Source: Polymorphospora lycopeni
GTDB lineage: Bacteria; Actinomycetota; Actinomycetes; Mycobacteriales; Micromonosporaceae
Reading direction: 5' to 3'
Length of the DNA: 64,000 bases
Assembly: GCF_042237075.1 (NCBI RefSeq)
Contig: NZ_JBCGDC010000012.1
Span: 31,639-95,638, forward strand
Shown here: piece after piece, positions 21,642-31,511 of the stretch
How positions within the stretch are numbered: position 1 is the stretch's first letter
Layout of the letters: every line of letters begins with the position of its first letter
Notes under the pieces: model-generated
Database searches by the model: none
Seen by the model: the letters and a program-made list of their open reading frames with translations, nothing else
Told to the model about the DNA's origin: nothing
Made by a program: the position numbers and the translations under genes

Positions 21642-24600
21642 CGTGATCCTCCGCGGATGCGGTCGCCCACCCAGCGGGCGAGTTCGAGCGGGCTGAGAGC
21701 GGCGACCGGCATCCCGGCCGCGGCAAGCTGCTCGGCGACCGGTACCGAGTAGCAGGGCACTCCCCTGTCGTCCAGCGCGGCGCAGCCGAGCAGATGCAGG
21801 CCGGAACCGGCCAGCGTGCGGACCTCGCCGAGCAGCCCGGCCAGCGGGTAGCCCTCCTCGAAGTCGCTGACGACCGCGACGATGGTGCGGCTCGGCACGG
21901 TCACCAGCGAGCGTGCGTGGGCCAGCGCGGCGGCGATGTGCGTGCCGCCACCGACCCGCACCTCCAGCAGCAGCGACAGCGGGTCGTCGACCCGGTCGGT
22001 CAGGTCGACCACCTCGGTGGAGAAGGCGAGGAAGTGGGTGGACAGGGTGGGCACCCCGGCCAGTACGGCGGCGGTCAACGCCGACCACACCACCGACGCC
22101 TCCATCGAGCCGGACACGTCGACGACCAGCACCAGCCGCCAGTCGGCTTCGGTGCGGGTGCGGGTGTTGAAGACCGGGCGTTCCGGCACCACCACCGTCC
22201 GCCCGTCGCCGAGCCGCTGGGTGTGCGCCAGGTTCGCCCGCAGCGTACGGGCGAGGTTGATCCGGCCGCCGGGACGGCGGGACGGACGCGGGTTGGTCAG
22301 CCCGGTCAGCGCCGGACGCACCTGGGTGGCCAGCTCCCTGGTCAGCTCCTCGACCAGCCGCCGGACCAGTGGCCGTAGCTTGGCCAGCTGCGCCTCGGGC
22401 AGGCCACCGGCCAGCGACAGCACCGAGGTCAGCAGTTCCATCGAGGGGCGTACGGCGGCCGGGTCCAGTTCGGTGAGCACGTCGGTACGGCCGTTCTCGG
22501 CCGCCCGGGCGATGACCTCCTCGCGTACCGCGGTGCCGAACAGCGCCTCGAGTTCGTCGGCCCACTCGCGGGCGGTCGGGAAGGAGGCTTCCTGGCCGCC
22601 ACCGGCCGCCTGGCCGAGGTCGGTGGCGCCCTCGCCCTGCCCCGCCCCGTAGAGCTCGTCCAGGGCGCGGGCGTAGCGGCGGGCGTCGGCCGGCAACCGG
22701 TCGGGTTGGCGGCCGAGCAGCAGCCGCCACCGGTCCCTGGGGGCGATCCGGGCGGTCGGCGTGTCCGGCCCGGCCGCGGAGCCGGCGTCGACCACGGCTC
22801 GCGGGTCGGTCGTCGACGGGTCCGGGATCGGGATGTGGCGGGCGGCCAGGGCGGCCCGGCCGGCCGCGTCGGCGGCGGCCCAGGAGGCCAGCAGCTCGGG
22901 CGGGGCGGACAGGGTCAGATCGAGCCGGTCGCCGAGCCGTTCGCCGACGGTGTGCAGCATCCGGTCCCGGGCCGCCGGGGTGAGCACGTCGAAGCCGCCA
23001 CGCAGCGCCGGCAGCCGGTCCAGGAAGTCGGCGTCGGTGAGCCTCTCGATCCGCTCCAGCAGCGGGTTCAGCGCGGCCGGGGCGGACTGCAGCAGCGGGT
23101 GTGCCGCGGTGAGCAGACCACCGAGCAGCCGGCGCAGGTGTCGCCGGGTGTCCGGCCCGGTCGCCGCGTCGATCCAGCCGGCCACCCGGCTGCCCAGGGT
23201 TTCCGGGCCGGTCAGTTCGAGCAGCACCCGGGCGGCCAGGGCGGCGCCCTGGATCAGCGGCGAACCGGCCCGGGCCAGGTGGTCGAGCGCCTCGTCCAGG
23301 CGCAGGCCGATCCGTTCCTCGCCGGCCCGGACCGCGAGGTCGACCAGCGCGGCCGCGTCGGCCGCGGTGTCGCTGCCGGCCAGGCCGGGCAGCCCGCGGA
23401 CCGCCGCGTCCAGCAGCACGACGGCCAGCTCGGCCGCCCGGGCCCGGCCGTCGACGGTGGTGCCGGGCAGGTGTTCCCGGCGCAACGCCTCCAGCAGGTC
23501 CAGTGCGGCCAGCAGTTCGGGCAGCGTACCGGTGCCCGGCAGCACCACGGTGGCCAGCTCGAGCCGGTCGGTGACCAGCTCGGGCAGGTCGCACCGGGCG
23601 GCGTCGCGTAGCCCGGTGAGGAGCTGCGCGCCGGTGGGGCCGCCCTCGGCGGCCTCCCGGCGGAACCGCTCCCGCAGGGTGCCGGCCGCGGCCAGCGCCG
23701 CGGTCACCCCGCGTACGCCGACCAGGTCCAGCCGCGCCGCCACCGACGGCGTCCAGGCCAGTTGCCAGCGGGTGGTCAGGGCGGCACCGTCGCCGGTGCC
23801 GGAGACCGCGATCGGCTCCCCGTAGCCGACGCCGCAGACCTGGAGGCGTTGCAGCAGGATCTCTCTGCGCCCGTCCAACTCGGTACGCAGCGGGTCCAGC
23901 CGGACCTCGCGGGACTTGGGGCTGTCCGGGTTGGGCAGCCGGAGCCCGCCGAGTTCCGCCTCGACGGCGGGGCCGAGCCCGGACCGGGGCGTACCGGGGG
24001 CGATCCGCCCCCGTTCGGCACCGACCAGCACGGTTTCCAGCGCCTTGGCCAGTGCCCGGCCCCGGCCGAGCAGTTCACCCTGGCCGAGCACGGTGGTCAC
24101 CGCCTCCAGCACCTCGCCCCGGCCGGGGGCGGGCAGGTCCCGCAACCGGGCCAGGTCGTCGGCCAGCCGTACCGCCTCGGCGGCCTCACCGGTGCCGGCG
24201 ATGTGCCCGGCCCGGCGGAGTTCCCGGCACAGGTCGGTGACCGCCCGGGCGGCGGCGGCCCGGATCAGTTCCGGGTCGCCGGCGGCGGTGAGGACGAGCT
24301 GCTGCCAGCGCGGGTCGCGGATTCCGGCCGGGTAGCCGGAGCGGGAGTCGAGCAGGTCGAACGCGTACGGCACCAGCGAGGTGGTCGCCGGGGTACCGCC
24401 ATCGGTGGTGTCCGGCCCGGACCGGTCCGGACGGTCCGGGGCGGCCAGCAGGGCCGGGGCGTGGAAGGCGCCGATCACCGCGGCGACCCGCCGGCCGTCC
24501 GCGCCGGCCTGTGCCAGCACCTGGCGCATGTGCCGCTCGCGGGCCAGGTCCCGGGCCGGTACGCCGTCGCCGCCGGCGTTGTCGGTACGCATCGCCCAGC

Positions 24601-25222
24601 CGATGCCGAGGGCGGCCCGGCGGACCGCCTCGGGCGGGCAGCCGGGGGCGCGGACCTCGACCACCCGGTCCCACAGGTCGTCGCCGTCGCGGCCGGTGCC
24701 GCTGGCGCTGAGCGCGGCGGCGTAGGACCGGCGCGGGCCGGGCAGCGGCTCACCGGCGTCCGGGTCGGTGGTGTCGGCGGTCCAGCCGGGGTCGGCCAGC
24801 GGCAGGTCGCAGCAGACCACCTCGACGCCGCGCTGCCGGGCCCAGCGGATCGCGGCCAGTTCCGGGGAGAAGTCGGCGAACGGGTAGAAGCCCATCGGCC
24901 CGTCGGCGCCGTGGCTGCCGACCAGGGCCAGCGGAGCCTTCGCGGCCGGGTCGGACAGGTACGGCAGCCAGCGCTGGAAGTCGGCCGGCAGCTCGATGCA
25001 GACGACCTCGGCCCCGGCGGCGTCCAGCAGTGCCGGAACCACCGCGGCCAGAGCCGGGCTGTGATGCCGCACCCCGATCAGGTAGGGCCGGACCGAACCG
25101 GCGAGGGCGTCGACGACGGCTCGCGGGTCGGCCGTCGTCGGCGGGGCCGTCGACGGGCTGGCCGCCACCGGGTCGGCGGTCGGCGGGGCCGTGTCGGTCG
25201 CCGTGCTGGACAGGGTCGTCAC
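21638..25222 (-). CDS. DUF5682-VWA fusion protein (YehM-YehP fused)
   Basis: About 1194 residues. The N-terminal two thirds, from IGVRHHSPALAAVVPALLDA (near residue 48), match the DUF5682/YehM type, which contains a TraB/Tiki-like opening. The C-terminal part is a von Willebrand A domain with an intact MIDAS: DVSGSM near residue 1034, then Thr and Asp motifs (GGGTHI, VVSDFEEG). In E. coli these are two proteins, YehM and YehP; here one frame spans both, without a stop. The GTG at 25222 overlaps the stop of the MoxR gene as GTGA. VWA proteins of this kind usually work with the adjacent MoxR ATPase in metal-dependent partner binding or complex remodelling. Target unknown. Confidence 0.88.
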   Translation of the reverse strand: MTTLSSTATDTAPPTADPVAASPSTAPPTTADPRAVVDALAGSVRPYLIGVRHHSPALAAVVPALLDAAGAEVVCIELPADFQRWLPYLSDPAAKAPLALVGSHGADGPMGFYPFADFSPELAAIRWARQRGVEVVCCDLPLADPGWTADTTDPDAGEPLPGPRRSYAAALSASGTGRDGDDLWDRVVEVRAPGCPPEAVRRAALGIGWAMRTDNAGGDGVPARDLARERHMRQVLAQAGADGRRVAAVIGAFHAPALLAAPDRPDRSGPDTTDGGTPATTSLVPYAFDLLDSRSGYPAGIRDPRWQQLVLTAAGDPELIRAAAARAVTDLCRELRRAGHIAGTGEAAEAVRLADDLARLRDLPAPGRGEVLEAVTTVLGQGELLGRGRALAKALETVLVGAERGRIAPGTPRSGLGPAVEAELGGLRLPNPDSPKSREVRLDPLRTELDGRREILLQRLQVCGVGYGEPIAVSGTGDGAALTTRWQLAWTPSVAARLDLVGVRGVTAALAAAGTLRERFRREAAEGGPTGAQLLTGLRDAARCDLPELVTDRLELATVVLPGTGTLPELLAALDLLEALRREHLPGTTVDGRARAAELAVVLLDAAVRGLPGLAGSDTAADAAALVDLAVRAGEERIGLRLDEALDHLARAGSPLIQGAALAARVLLELTGPETLGSRVAGWIDAATGPDTRRHLRRLLGGLLTAAHPLLQSAPAALNPLLERIERLTDADFLDRLPALRGGFDVLTPAARDRMLHTVGERLGDRLDLTLSAPPELLASWAAADAAGRAALAARHIPIPDPSTTDPRAVVDAGSAAGPDTPTARIAPRDRWRLLLGRQPDRLPADARRYARALDELYGAGQGEGATDLGQAAGGGQEASFPTAREWADELEALFGTAVREEVIARAAENGRTDVLTELDPAAVRPSMELLTSVLSLAGGLPEAQLAKLRPLVRRLVEELTRELATQVRPALTGLTNPRPSRRPGGRINLARTLRANLAHTQRLGDGRTVVVPERPVFNTRTRTEADWRLVLVVDVSGSMEASVVWSALTAAVLAGVPTLSTHFLAFSTEVVDLTDRVDDPLSLLLEVRVGGGTHIAAALAHARSLVTVPSRTIVAVVSDFEEGYPLAGLLGEVRTLAGSGLHLLGCAALDDRGVPCYSVPVAEQLAAAGMPVAALSPLELARWVGDRIRGGSR

Positions 25223-26400
25223 CGCAGGCTCTCCCGCAGGTCCCAGAGCCGGCGCCACATCGCCGAGCCGTCCTCGGCGCGGCGGCGGACCGGGCCGTCC
25301 CAGTAGCCGAGCAGCCGGGCGTGGTCGTTCTCGTCGTCCTTGCGTACCACGCCGAGCAGGTGCCCGGGCACCAGGTCGAGCGCGTCCCCGCCGGGCAGGT
25401 ACGCGGCGGCCAGACCGAGCGACACCGTCACCTGCACCGCCTCGGCGGTCGACATCGCCGTGCCGGGCCGTTCCACGTCCCAGCCCTCGCCCGATCGGCC
25501 GGAACGCAGGTCGCGGAACACGGTGACCAGGGCGTCCAGGACCGAGTCGTCCACCGCGTACGTCGCGCCGGCGCGCTGCACGGCGGCGGTGGCCTGCCGG
25601 CGGACCAGGTCGGTCTCGGTGTCCGCGTCCGCGATCGGGTGGATCGTCTCGAAGTTGAACCGGCGCTTCAGCGCCGAGGACATCTCCGACACGCCCCGGT
25701 CCCGCAGGTTGGCGGTCGCGATCACGGTGAACCCGGGCACCGCCCGGATCAGGCCGTCGCCGGTGCCGGCCAGCTCCGGCACGTTCATCCGCCGGTCGGA
25801 CAGGATCGACACCAGCGCGTCCTGCACCTCGGGCAGGCAGCGGGTGACCTCCTCGATCCGGGCCACCCGGCCGGTGCGCATCGCGGTCAGCACCGGCGAG
25901 TCGACCAGCGCCTGCGGGGTCGGCCCCTGGGCGAGCAGCAGTGCGTAGTTCCAGCCGTACCGGAAGGCGTCCTCGGTGGTGCCGGCGGTGCCCTGCACCG
26001 TCAGCGCGCTGGTGCCGCAGACCGCGGCGGCCAGCAGCTCGGACAGCATGGACTTGGCGGTTCCGGGCTCGCCGACCAGCAACAGGCCCCGCTCGCCGGC
26101 GAGGGTGACCACGCACCGCTCGACCAGGCTCCGCTCACCGACGAACTTCGGCGAGATGGTCATGCCGGCCGGCAGTTCGGTGCCGTCCGGGCCGGTGCGC
26201 CGGCCGGCGGGCAGCTTCAACGCCTCGCCGTCGCTGCCCCGGATGAAGGTGACCACGGCACGCGGGGTCAGCGCCCAGCCCGGTGGCCGGGCCCCGTCGT
26301 CGTACGCGGCCAGGAAGACCAGCTCGTCGGCGTAACGTTGTTCGGCCGAAAGGACCTGGGCGGCGGTCTCCGGCGGGCGGACGTGTTCCGTCACGGTCAC
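25219..26400 (-). CDS. MoxR-type AAA+ ATPase (YehL-like)
   Basis: 393 residues. Walker A is GEPGTAKS; the Walker B region is VARIEEVTRC; sensor 1 is VIATANLRDRG; an arginine-finger-like stretch ALKRRFNFE follows. This is the MoxR/RavA branch of AAA+ ATPases, which acts with VWA-domain partners as a chaperone or remodelling machine. The GTG at 26400 has GAGGA 6 nt upstream; the open frame continues further back but only as shadow of the large gene. It lies 53 nt after the 1685-residue gene and overlaps the next gene by 4 nt, so its synthesis is coupled to the VWA partner. Confidence 0.92.
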   Translation of the reverse strand: MTVTEHVRPPETAAQVLSAEQRYADELVFLAAYDDGARPPGWALTPRAVVTFIRGSDGEALKLPAGRRTGPDGTELPAGMTISPKFVGERSLVERCVVTLAGERGLLLVGEPGTAKSMLSELLAAAVCGTSALTVQGTAGTTEDAFRYGWNYALLLAQGPTPQALVDSPVLTAMRTGRVARIEEVTRCLPEVQDALVSILSDRRMNVPELAGTGDGLIRAVPGFTVIATANLRDRGVSEMSSALKRRFNFETIHPIADADTETDLVRRQATAAVQRAGATYAVDDSVLDALVTVFRDLRSGRSGEGWDVERPGTAMSTAEAVQVTVSLGLAAAYLPGGDALDLVPGHLLGVVRKDDENDHARLLGYWDGPVRRRAEDGSAMWRRLWDLRESLR

Positions 26401-26453
26401 TTGTGTTCCTCGATCTCTCTGGTTCCGGGTGGGGTGTTCGGGACAGGGTCGGG

Positions 26454-29400
26454 TCAGCGGCGGTTGCCGCGGGTGGGCAGGTTTTCGAAGCGGGGCCGGT
26501 CGCCGTCGCGGAGGCGTTGCCAGGCCCGCCGGTAGAGGTCGGCGACGGGTTCGAACGGCACGGTCACGCCGAGCGCGGCCGTACCGTCGGGGGCGAGATC
26601 GAACAGGGCGACCTTCCATGCCTCGATCGGCGCCTGCCCGCTGCCGCGCTCCAGCCACGGGCCGGGCAGGAACAGCGACCGGCCGGCCCGGGGCCGGCTG
26701 GCCTCGATGACCAGGTCGGTGCCGGCCAGTTCGGCGCGGGCCGCCTTCAGCCGGGCCGGCTTCCAGCCGGTCCACTTCGCCGTGTTGCGATCGGTCGGGT
26801 CCGGCATGGCCAGCAGCATCAGGTACGTCGCCGCCGCGTCGGCGTCCAGGCCGTGTCTCCCGGCGACCTCGGCGACCAGGTCGGCCACCGACCGGGTCGG
26901 GTCCTGCGGCCACCAGGTCCCGTCCGCCGCCGGCGCGCCGCCGTCCGGCTGCCCCGGATCGCCGAGCAGCGCCGCGAACCGCGGGTCGCGGACCAGGCGC
27001 AGTGCCACCTCCGTCGGGTACGGCTTGGCCGCGTCGTCCCGCAGCGCCGGCAGGTACGGGTCCGTCCCGGCGGCGTCGAGCAGGTCGGGCCGCAGTGCGG
27101 GCGACGGTTGGCTGTCGTGGGTGGCCAGGACGATGGCGCCGTACCGTTCCCAGCCCGGTCCGGTCTCCGACGGGCTGCCCGCCACCTGGCGGAACACGGG
27201 CAGGGAGACGTACTGGTCGAGGTCGAGCAGCAGGTCGGGGTTGGCCAGCCGGTCGCGCAGCGCACCCAGTGCGGCCGGCAGCGCGGCCCGGCACGGCTCA
27301 CCGGCCGGCGTGTGGTGGGCGACCCAGGCCGCCAGGGCAACCGTGCCGCGCAGCACCCGGCCGGTGAAGCCCGCTCCCGCGCCGTCGACCGGCAGCGCCC
27401 GGTCGCCCTTGATCCGGAAGGCCAGATCGGTGCTCAGCTCGACCGAACGGGCCGGGTCGAGCAGGGCCGGCAGCGCCTTCGCGGGTCCCCAGTCGGTGCG
27501 GACCGCGCGCACCGCCTCGGCGAGCAACTGTTCGGGCACCATCACCCGTCGCCCCACGGCGGCGTTCCAGACCGCCGCGGCGGCGGCCACGTCCGGACCC
27601 TCGGTCCACAGCCGGGCCGGGTCGTCCGGCACCAGTGCCGACACCACGGCCCGCCGGACCTGCGAGTTGGCCTCCCTGAGCACTCCGAAGGCCAGGTTGA
27701 GCTCGCCGACCTGCCGGACCCCGAGCGCCTTGCGCAACCCGGTCGGCACGGTGCTCTCCGAGTCGGCGTACGGCAGGCCGGACAGCACCAGCTTCGCGGC
27801 GGTGGGGGTGACGCCGGTCAGCTCGGAGAACAGCTCGGCCGCTTCCGGTCGCCAGGACAGCGGGCCACGCGCGGCCCACTCGGTGCGGAAGCCGGCCAGC
27901 CAGCCGGCCGGCCGTTCGTCACCGACCGGCGCCGAGGACTGCACCGTGTACGGCTCGGGCACGGCGAACACGCCGGCCGGGTCGTGGTACAACGCGTCGA
28001 AGGAGTAGCCGGTGGACGTGCCGCTGGAGTCGAGGATGGCGATGAACACCCCGTCGGACAACGGCAGGATGCCCGGTCCGGGATACCGGCGCGAGCCGTC
28101 GGGGTTGTTCAGGTCGTCGTCGAGCAGGTGCAGCGTGAACCGGCGCCACATGGCCGGTTCGGCCGCCGTGCTCAGGTCGAGCCGGTCCAGCTCGGTGAGC
28201 AGGGCGCCCAGCGTCTCGCGGTGTTCGTCCGGCGTGACCGCCGCGACGGCCCGGTAGGCCACGGCCGCGACACCGCCGAGCAGGGGCCACCAGTTCAGGC
28301 CGTTCGGCAGCGACGGCCCGTCGAGGTGCAGCCGTACGGCGGGTTCGCCGCCGGTGGCGGCGGACCGCTGGGCGGTGATCGCCTGGAACTGGGTGAAGAC
28401 GTGGACCACCCTGCCCGCCCCGTAGGCCGAGCCACGCAGGCCGTCCAGTGCCATGTTGAGCTGCTCGTCGGTGGGTCCGGTCACGCCGGCCGTCGGCTTC
28501 ACCGTCTTCGGGGCGGACAACGACCTGGTGAGCCGCTCGGTCAGCGCGTCCAGGTCGGTATGCACCCGGGCGGCCAGCCGCAGCACCCCGGTCACCCCGG
28601 CGATCAGCGCGTCGTGGCTGACCGCCGGCAACGTCGAGCGGACCAGCTCGACCAGCGCGTCCTTGTCGGGTTCGCCGGCGGATGCTCCGGAGCCGGAGGT
28701 GCCGGTCGGTGCGACGACCGCCGGGACGGCGGCGACGAGGCCGGTGCTGGCCCGGGTGGCGGTGGTCGACCGGGATCGGGTCGCCGCCTGGGTCGCGGCC
28801 CGCGCGGCCTGTTCGGCCAGGACGGCGCGGTGTTCGTCGAGGGCCACCTTCAGCAGCACGTCGGCGACGTCCCGGTCCATCCGGCGCAGGGCGGCGGAGC
28901 CGGCCGGGTCCCGGGCCAGCATGGCGCCGAGGAACCGCTCTCCCGGCAGCGGAAGCGCGTCGGGGTGGTCGTCCCGGGTGGTCGACGGTCCGACGACGGT
29001 GCACACCATCCCGTCCGGGTCGACCAGGACGAGTCCCTTGAGGACGGCCCGCGGCCGGTCGTCGCCGGGCAGCACCAGCGCCGCGATCGGCTCCCGTCCG
29101 GCGGCCACGGTGACGGTACGACCGGCCAGGTCCTCGCCGCGTACCGAGCCGTCCGGCAGCGTGACCACCCGCCAGCCGAGCAGACCGTCCACCGGTACGG
29201 CGGCCGGGGTGGCCCGGTCGGACAGGGCCGGCCGCAGCCAGCTGGCCGACTCCTGGAGGTGGCCGCCCTCTGCCGGCAGGTCGGCCAGGAACCGGGGCAG
29301 GCTGCGCCGGCCGTGGGTGTTGCCGGCCGGGTCGTACTCGCGCCAGCCGAAGCTGTCGTCGTCCTCGCCCCGGCGGTACACCCAGTGGGAGGTGCCGTCG

Positions 29401-31511
29401 GTGATGACCGGTACCTCGGACGGGACCGCGGTGTCACCGACGTGCAGTACGCCGTCGCCGGTGGTCCGCCCGCCGCCGGCCAGTGGCAGGGTGACCCCGT
29501 TCCCGCGCGGCCGGTTGCCGCGGCGCCCGCTCTGGATGGGCTGCGGCTCGCCGGGCGACGAGTGCCAGTAGCCGCGCGGGTCGTAGCCGAGGGACTGGGA
29601 ACTCCAGTAGACCAACAGGTGGCCGTCGACGTAGTGGTAGCCGGGCTGCCCCCACATGTCGCCGGCCGGAATACGCAGGTCGTGGCGCAGCACGATGCCC
29701 TCGGCGCCGATCACGCGCACCGTGGTCGGCCCGCCCAGGATCACGTACGGCCAGGCTTCCTGCCGGGTCACCTCGACCCGGCGGTCCCCGCCGGTCACCT
29801 CCTGCCAGGCCAGCTCCCAGTCCGGCCAGCCCAGCTCGTCGATGATCCCGCCGCGCAGGCTGCGGGCGACGTGCTCGGCGAGGTCGATGTCGAGGGCCTG
29901 CCCGAGGTCGCCCTCCGGCCCGCCGTCACCGGGCCGGACGGGGTCGTCGGACACCAGGCGCAGCGCCTCGACCGGGAGCCGGCCCAGCCAGTCCACCGAC
30001 TGCGGAAGGTACGGCAGCCCGACGGCGAGGCGGTCGCGGACCCGGGCCCGCAGCCAGTCGGTCAGCATCGGCCGGACGCCCGGCGTGTCGACCAGCCGGT
30101 GCAGGGCGTGCGGCTGGTTGTCGAACTGGTCGAGGCCCCGGCGCAGGGCCCCGGTGAACCGGTCGTCGCCGGCCACGGCGAGCAGATCCCGCTCTCCCCC
30201 GCCCTTGGTCCAGCTCGCCAGGTCCAGGATGTCGCGCTCCTTCGGCGCGGCAACCGGGAGCTCGCGGGCGAGCAGCAGGTCGAGCAGGTCCAGGTCGCCG
30301 TCAGCATCGAGGGTCTCGCCGCTGCCGGCCAGTTCGGCGCGCAGCCGGTCGGCCATCCGCTCGACGAGCGGGTACAGTTCCGCCACCCGGTGGCGGTGGT
30401 GGCCGGAGTTGGCCCGGCTCACGAAACGGCGCAGCCAGCCGACGGAGCCGTCCTGTGGGCGGGCCGGGTCCGGCACGTCCGGGGCGAACAGTCCGTCAAG
30501 CGCCCCGGTGTCGGTCAACAGGGCCAGCCAGGGGACCAGATTGTCCCGGTCGGCGGGCATCAGGTCGAGCAGGCTGCCGCGGATCGCCGGGTCGCGGCCG
30601 GCCAGCTCCGTCAACGCCGGCAGGTGCGCCTTCCACCAGCCGGGGGGCGCCTCGGCCGCCACCGGCAGCCGGATCAGCTCGGTCAGATAGGCCGCCGCAC
30701 GGTCGGCGACGGCGGCGGCGCCCGTACCGGCGGCCTTCGTCGCGGTCCGGACCAGCCGGTTCACCGTGCTGGCCGACTGCGTGGACGGCACCACGCCGGC
30801 GGCCGCGGCCCGCAGCGCCAGCCGGCAGAACCGCTCCAGCGCCTCGTCGGGCGGCAATTGGGCGGACAACTCCTTCGCGTGGCCGGCCAACGCGGTCGCG
30901 GACACCACCCTGGCCGCCGCGAACTCCACGTAGACCTCGTCGAGCCGGGTCAGGTCGACCGGCAGGCCGTGCTGCGCCTCCGCCTTGCGCGCCTTGTTGA
31001 ACAGCTGCGTCGCGTAGGTGTCCTGCCCGGCGGCCAGGAACACCCGTGCCGCCTGCTCGAAGAACGTCGGCAGGAGGTGCGGCAGCGTACGGGCGAACCG
31101 GTCGGCGACGGCCTGGTGCCCGTCCAGGGCGGCCTTCGGCCGCGACCGGACCTGCTTGGCCAGCTTCTGCAACTCCGGCACCACCGCCAGCGCGTGCCGG
31201 CCGTCGGCCGGGTGGTGTACGAGCACCCACTCCGGGAAGGCCAACGGGCGGCGCAGGCCCAGCCCGACGACGGCCGGCTCGGCACCCGGTGCCAGGCCGA
31301 GAAACCCGACGGCGATGTCCTCGCCCTCGCCCAGGGCGGCGTCGACCAGGCGGACCACCGGCCGGTCGTCGAGGGCCGGGTGCCGGTAGGTGCGGGCGGT
31401 GAGCGGCACCGCCCGGTCGCCGGCCACGGCGGTGTCGGCCGGCAGCACCGCGCCGGCGGCCAGCAGGCTGTCGGTCGACTCCTCACCCGACCCGGTCGTC
31501 ATCCCGGTCAC
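26454..31511 (-). CDS. Very large (1685 aa) protein of unknown function in the MoxR/VWA operon
   Basis: I do not recognise a named domain. The protein is soluble-looking, with helical N-terminal two fifths, a Trp/Tyr/Gly-rich centre (GQPGYHYVDGHLLVYW and GYWHSSPGEP, beta-propeller- or sugar-binding-like in feel), a low-complexity Ala/Thr hinge (AARAATQAATRSRSTT) and a further helical half. No ATPase, nuclease or protease signature is visible. The GTG at 31511 overlaps the stop of the DUF4132 gene as GTGA and has GGGGGAG upstream; an ATG at 31502 is possible. The tight packing implies an obligate partner of the MoxR-VWA system, perhaps its scaffold or client. It may correspond to the body of MolR/YehI, which in E. 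coli carries DUF4132 on the same chain. Confidence 0.8.
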   Translation of the reverse strand: MTGMTTGSGEESTDSLLAAGAVLPADTAVAGDRAVPLTARTYRHPALDDRPVVRLVDAALGEGEDIAVGFLGLAPGAEPAVVGLGLRRPLAFPEWVLVHHPADGRHALAVVPELQKLAKQVRSRPKAALDGHQAVADRFARTLPHLLPTFFEQAARVFLAAGQDTYATQLFNKARKAEAQHGLPVDLTRLDEVYVEFAAARVVSATALAGHAKELSAQLPPDEALERFCRLALRAAAAGVVPSTQSASTVNRLVRTATKAAGTGAAAVADRAAAYLTELIRLPVAAEAPPGWWKAHLPALTELAGRDPAIRGSLLDLMPADRDNLVPWLALLTDTGALDGLFAPDVPDPARPQDGSVGWLRRFVSRANSGHHRHRVAELYPLVERMADRLRAELAGSGETLDADGDLDLLDLLLARELPVAAPKERDILDLASWTKGGGERDLLAVAGDDRFTGALRRGLDQFDNQPHALHRLVDTPGVRPMLTDWLRARVRDRLAVGLPYLPQSVDWLGRLPVEALRLVSDDPVRPGDGGPEGDLGQALDIDLAEHVARSLRGGIIDELGWPDWELAWQEVTGGDRRVEVTRQEAWPYVILGGPTTVRVIGAEGIVLRHDLRIPAGDMWGQPGYHYVDGHLLVYWSSQSLGYDPRGYWHSSPGEPQPIQSGRRGNRPRGNGVTLPLAGGGRTTGDGVLHVGDTAVPSEVPVITDGTSHWVYRRGEDDDSFGWREYDPAGNTHGRRSLPRFLADLPAEGGHLQESASWLRPALSDRATPAAVPVDGLLGWRVVTLPDGSVRGEDLAGRTVTVAAGREPIAALVLPGDDRPRAVLKGLVLVDPDGMVCTVVGPSTTRDDHPDALPLPGERFLGAMLARDPAGSAALRRMDRDVADVLLKVALDEHRAVLAEQAARAATQAATRSRSTTATRASTGLVAAVPAVVAPTGTSGSGASAGEPDKDALVELVRSTLPAVSHDALIAGVTGVLRLAARVHTDLDALTERLTRSLSAPKTVKPTAGVTGPTDEQLNMALDGLRGSAYGAGRVVHVFTQFQAITAQRSAATGGEPAVRLHLDGPSLPNGLNWWPLLGGVAAVAYRAVAAVTPDEHRETLGALLTELDRLDLSTAAEPAMWRRFTLHLLDDDLNNPDGSRRYPGPGILPLSDGVFIAILDSSGTSTGYSFDALYHDPAGVFAVPEPYTVQSSAPVGDERPAGWLAGFRTEWAARGPLSWRPEAAELFSELTGVTPTAAKLVLSGLPYADSESTVPTGLRKALGVRQVGELNLAFGVLREANSQVRRAVVSALVPDDPARLWTEGPDVAAAAAVWNAAVGRRVMVPEQLLAEAVRAVRTDWGPAKALPALLDPARSVELSTDLAFRIKGDRALPVDGAGAGFTGRVLRGTVALAAWVAHHTPAGEPCRAALPAALGALRDRLANPDLLLDLDQYVSLPVFRQVAGSPSETGPGWERYGAIVLATHDSQPSPALRPDLLDAAGTDPYLPALRDDAAKPYPTEVALRLVRDPRFAALLGDPGQPDGGAPAADGTWWPQDPTRSVADLVAEVAGRHGLDADAAATYLMLLAMPDPTDRNTAKWTGWKPARLKAARAELAGTDLVIEASRPRAGRSLFLPGPWLERGSGQAPIEAWKVALFDLAPDGTAALGVTVPFEPVADLYRRAWQRLRDGDRPRFENLPTRGNRR

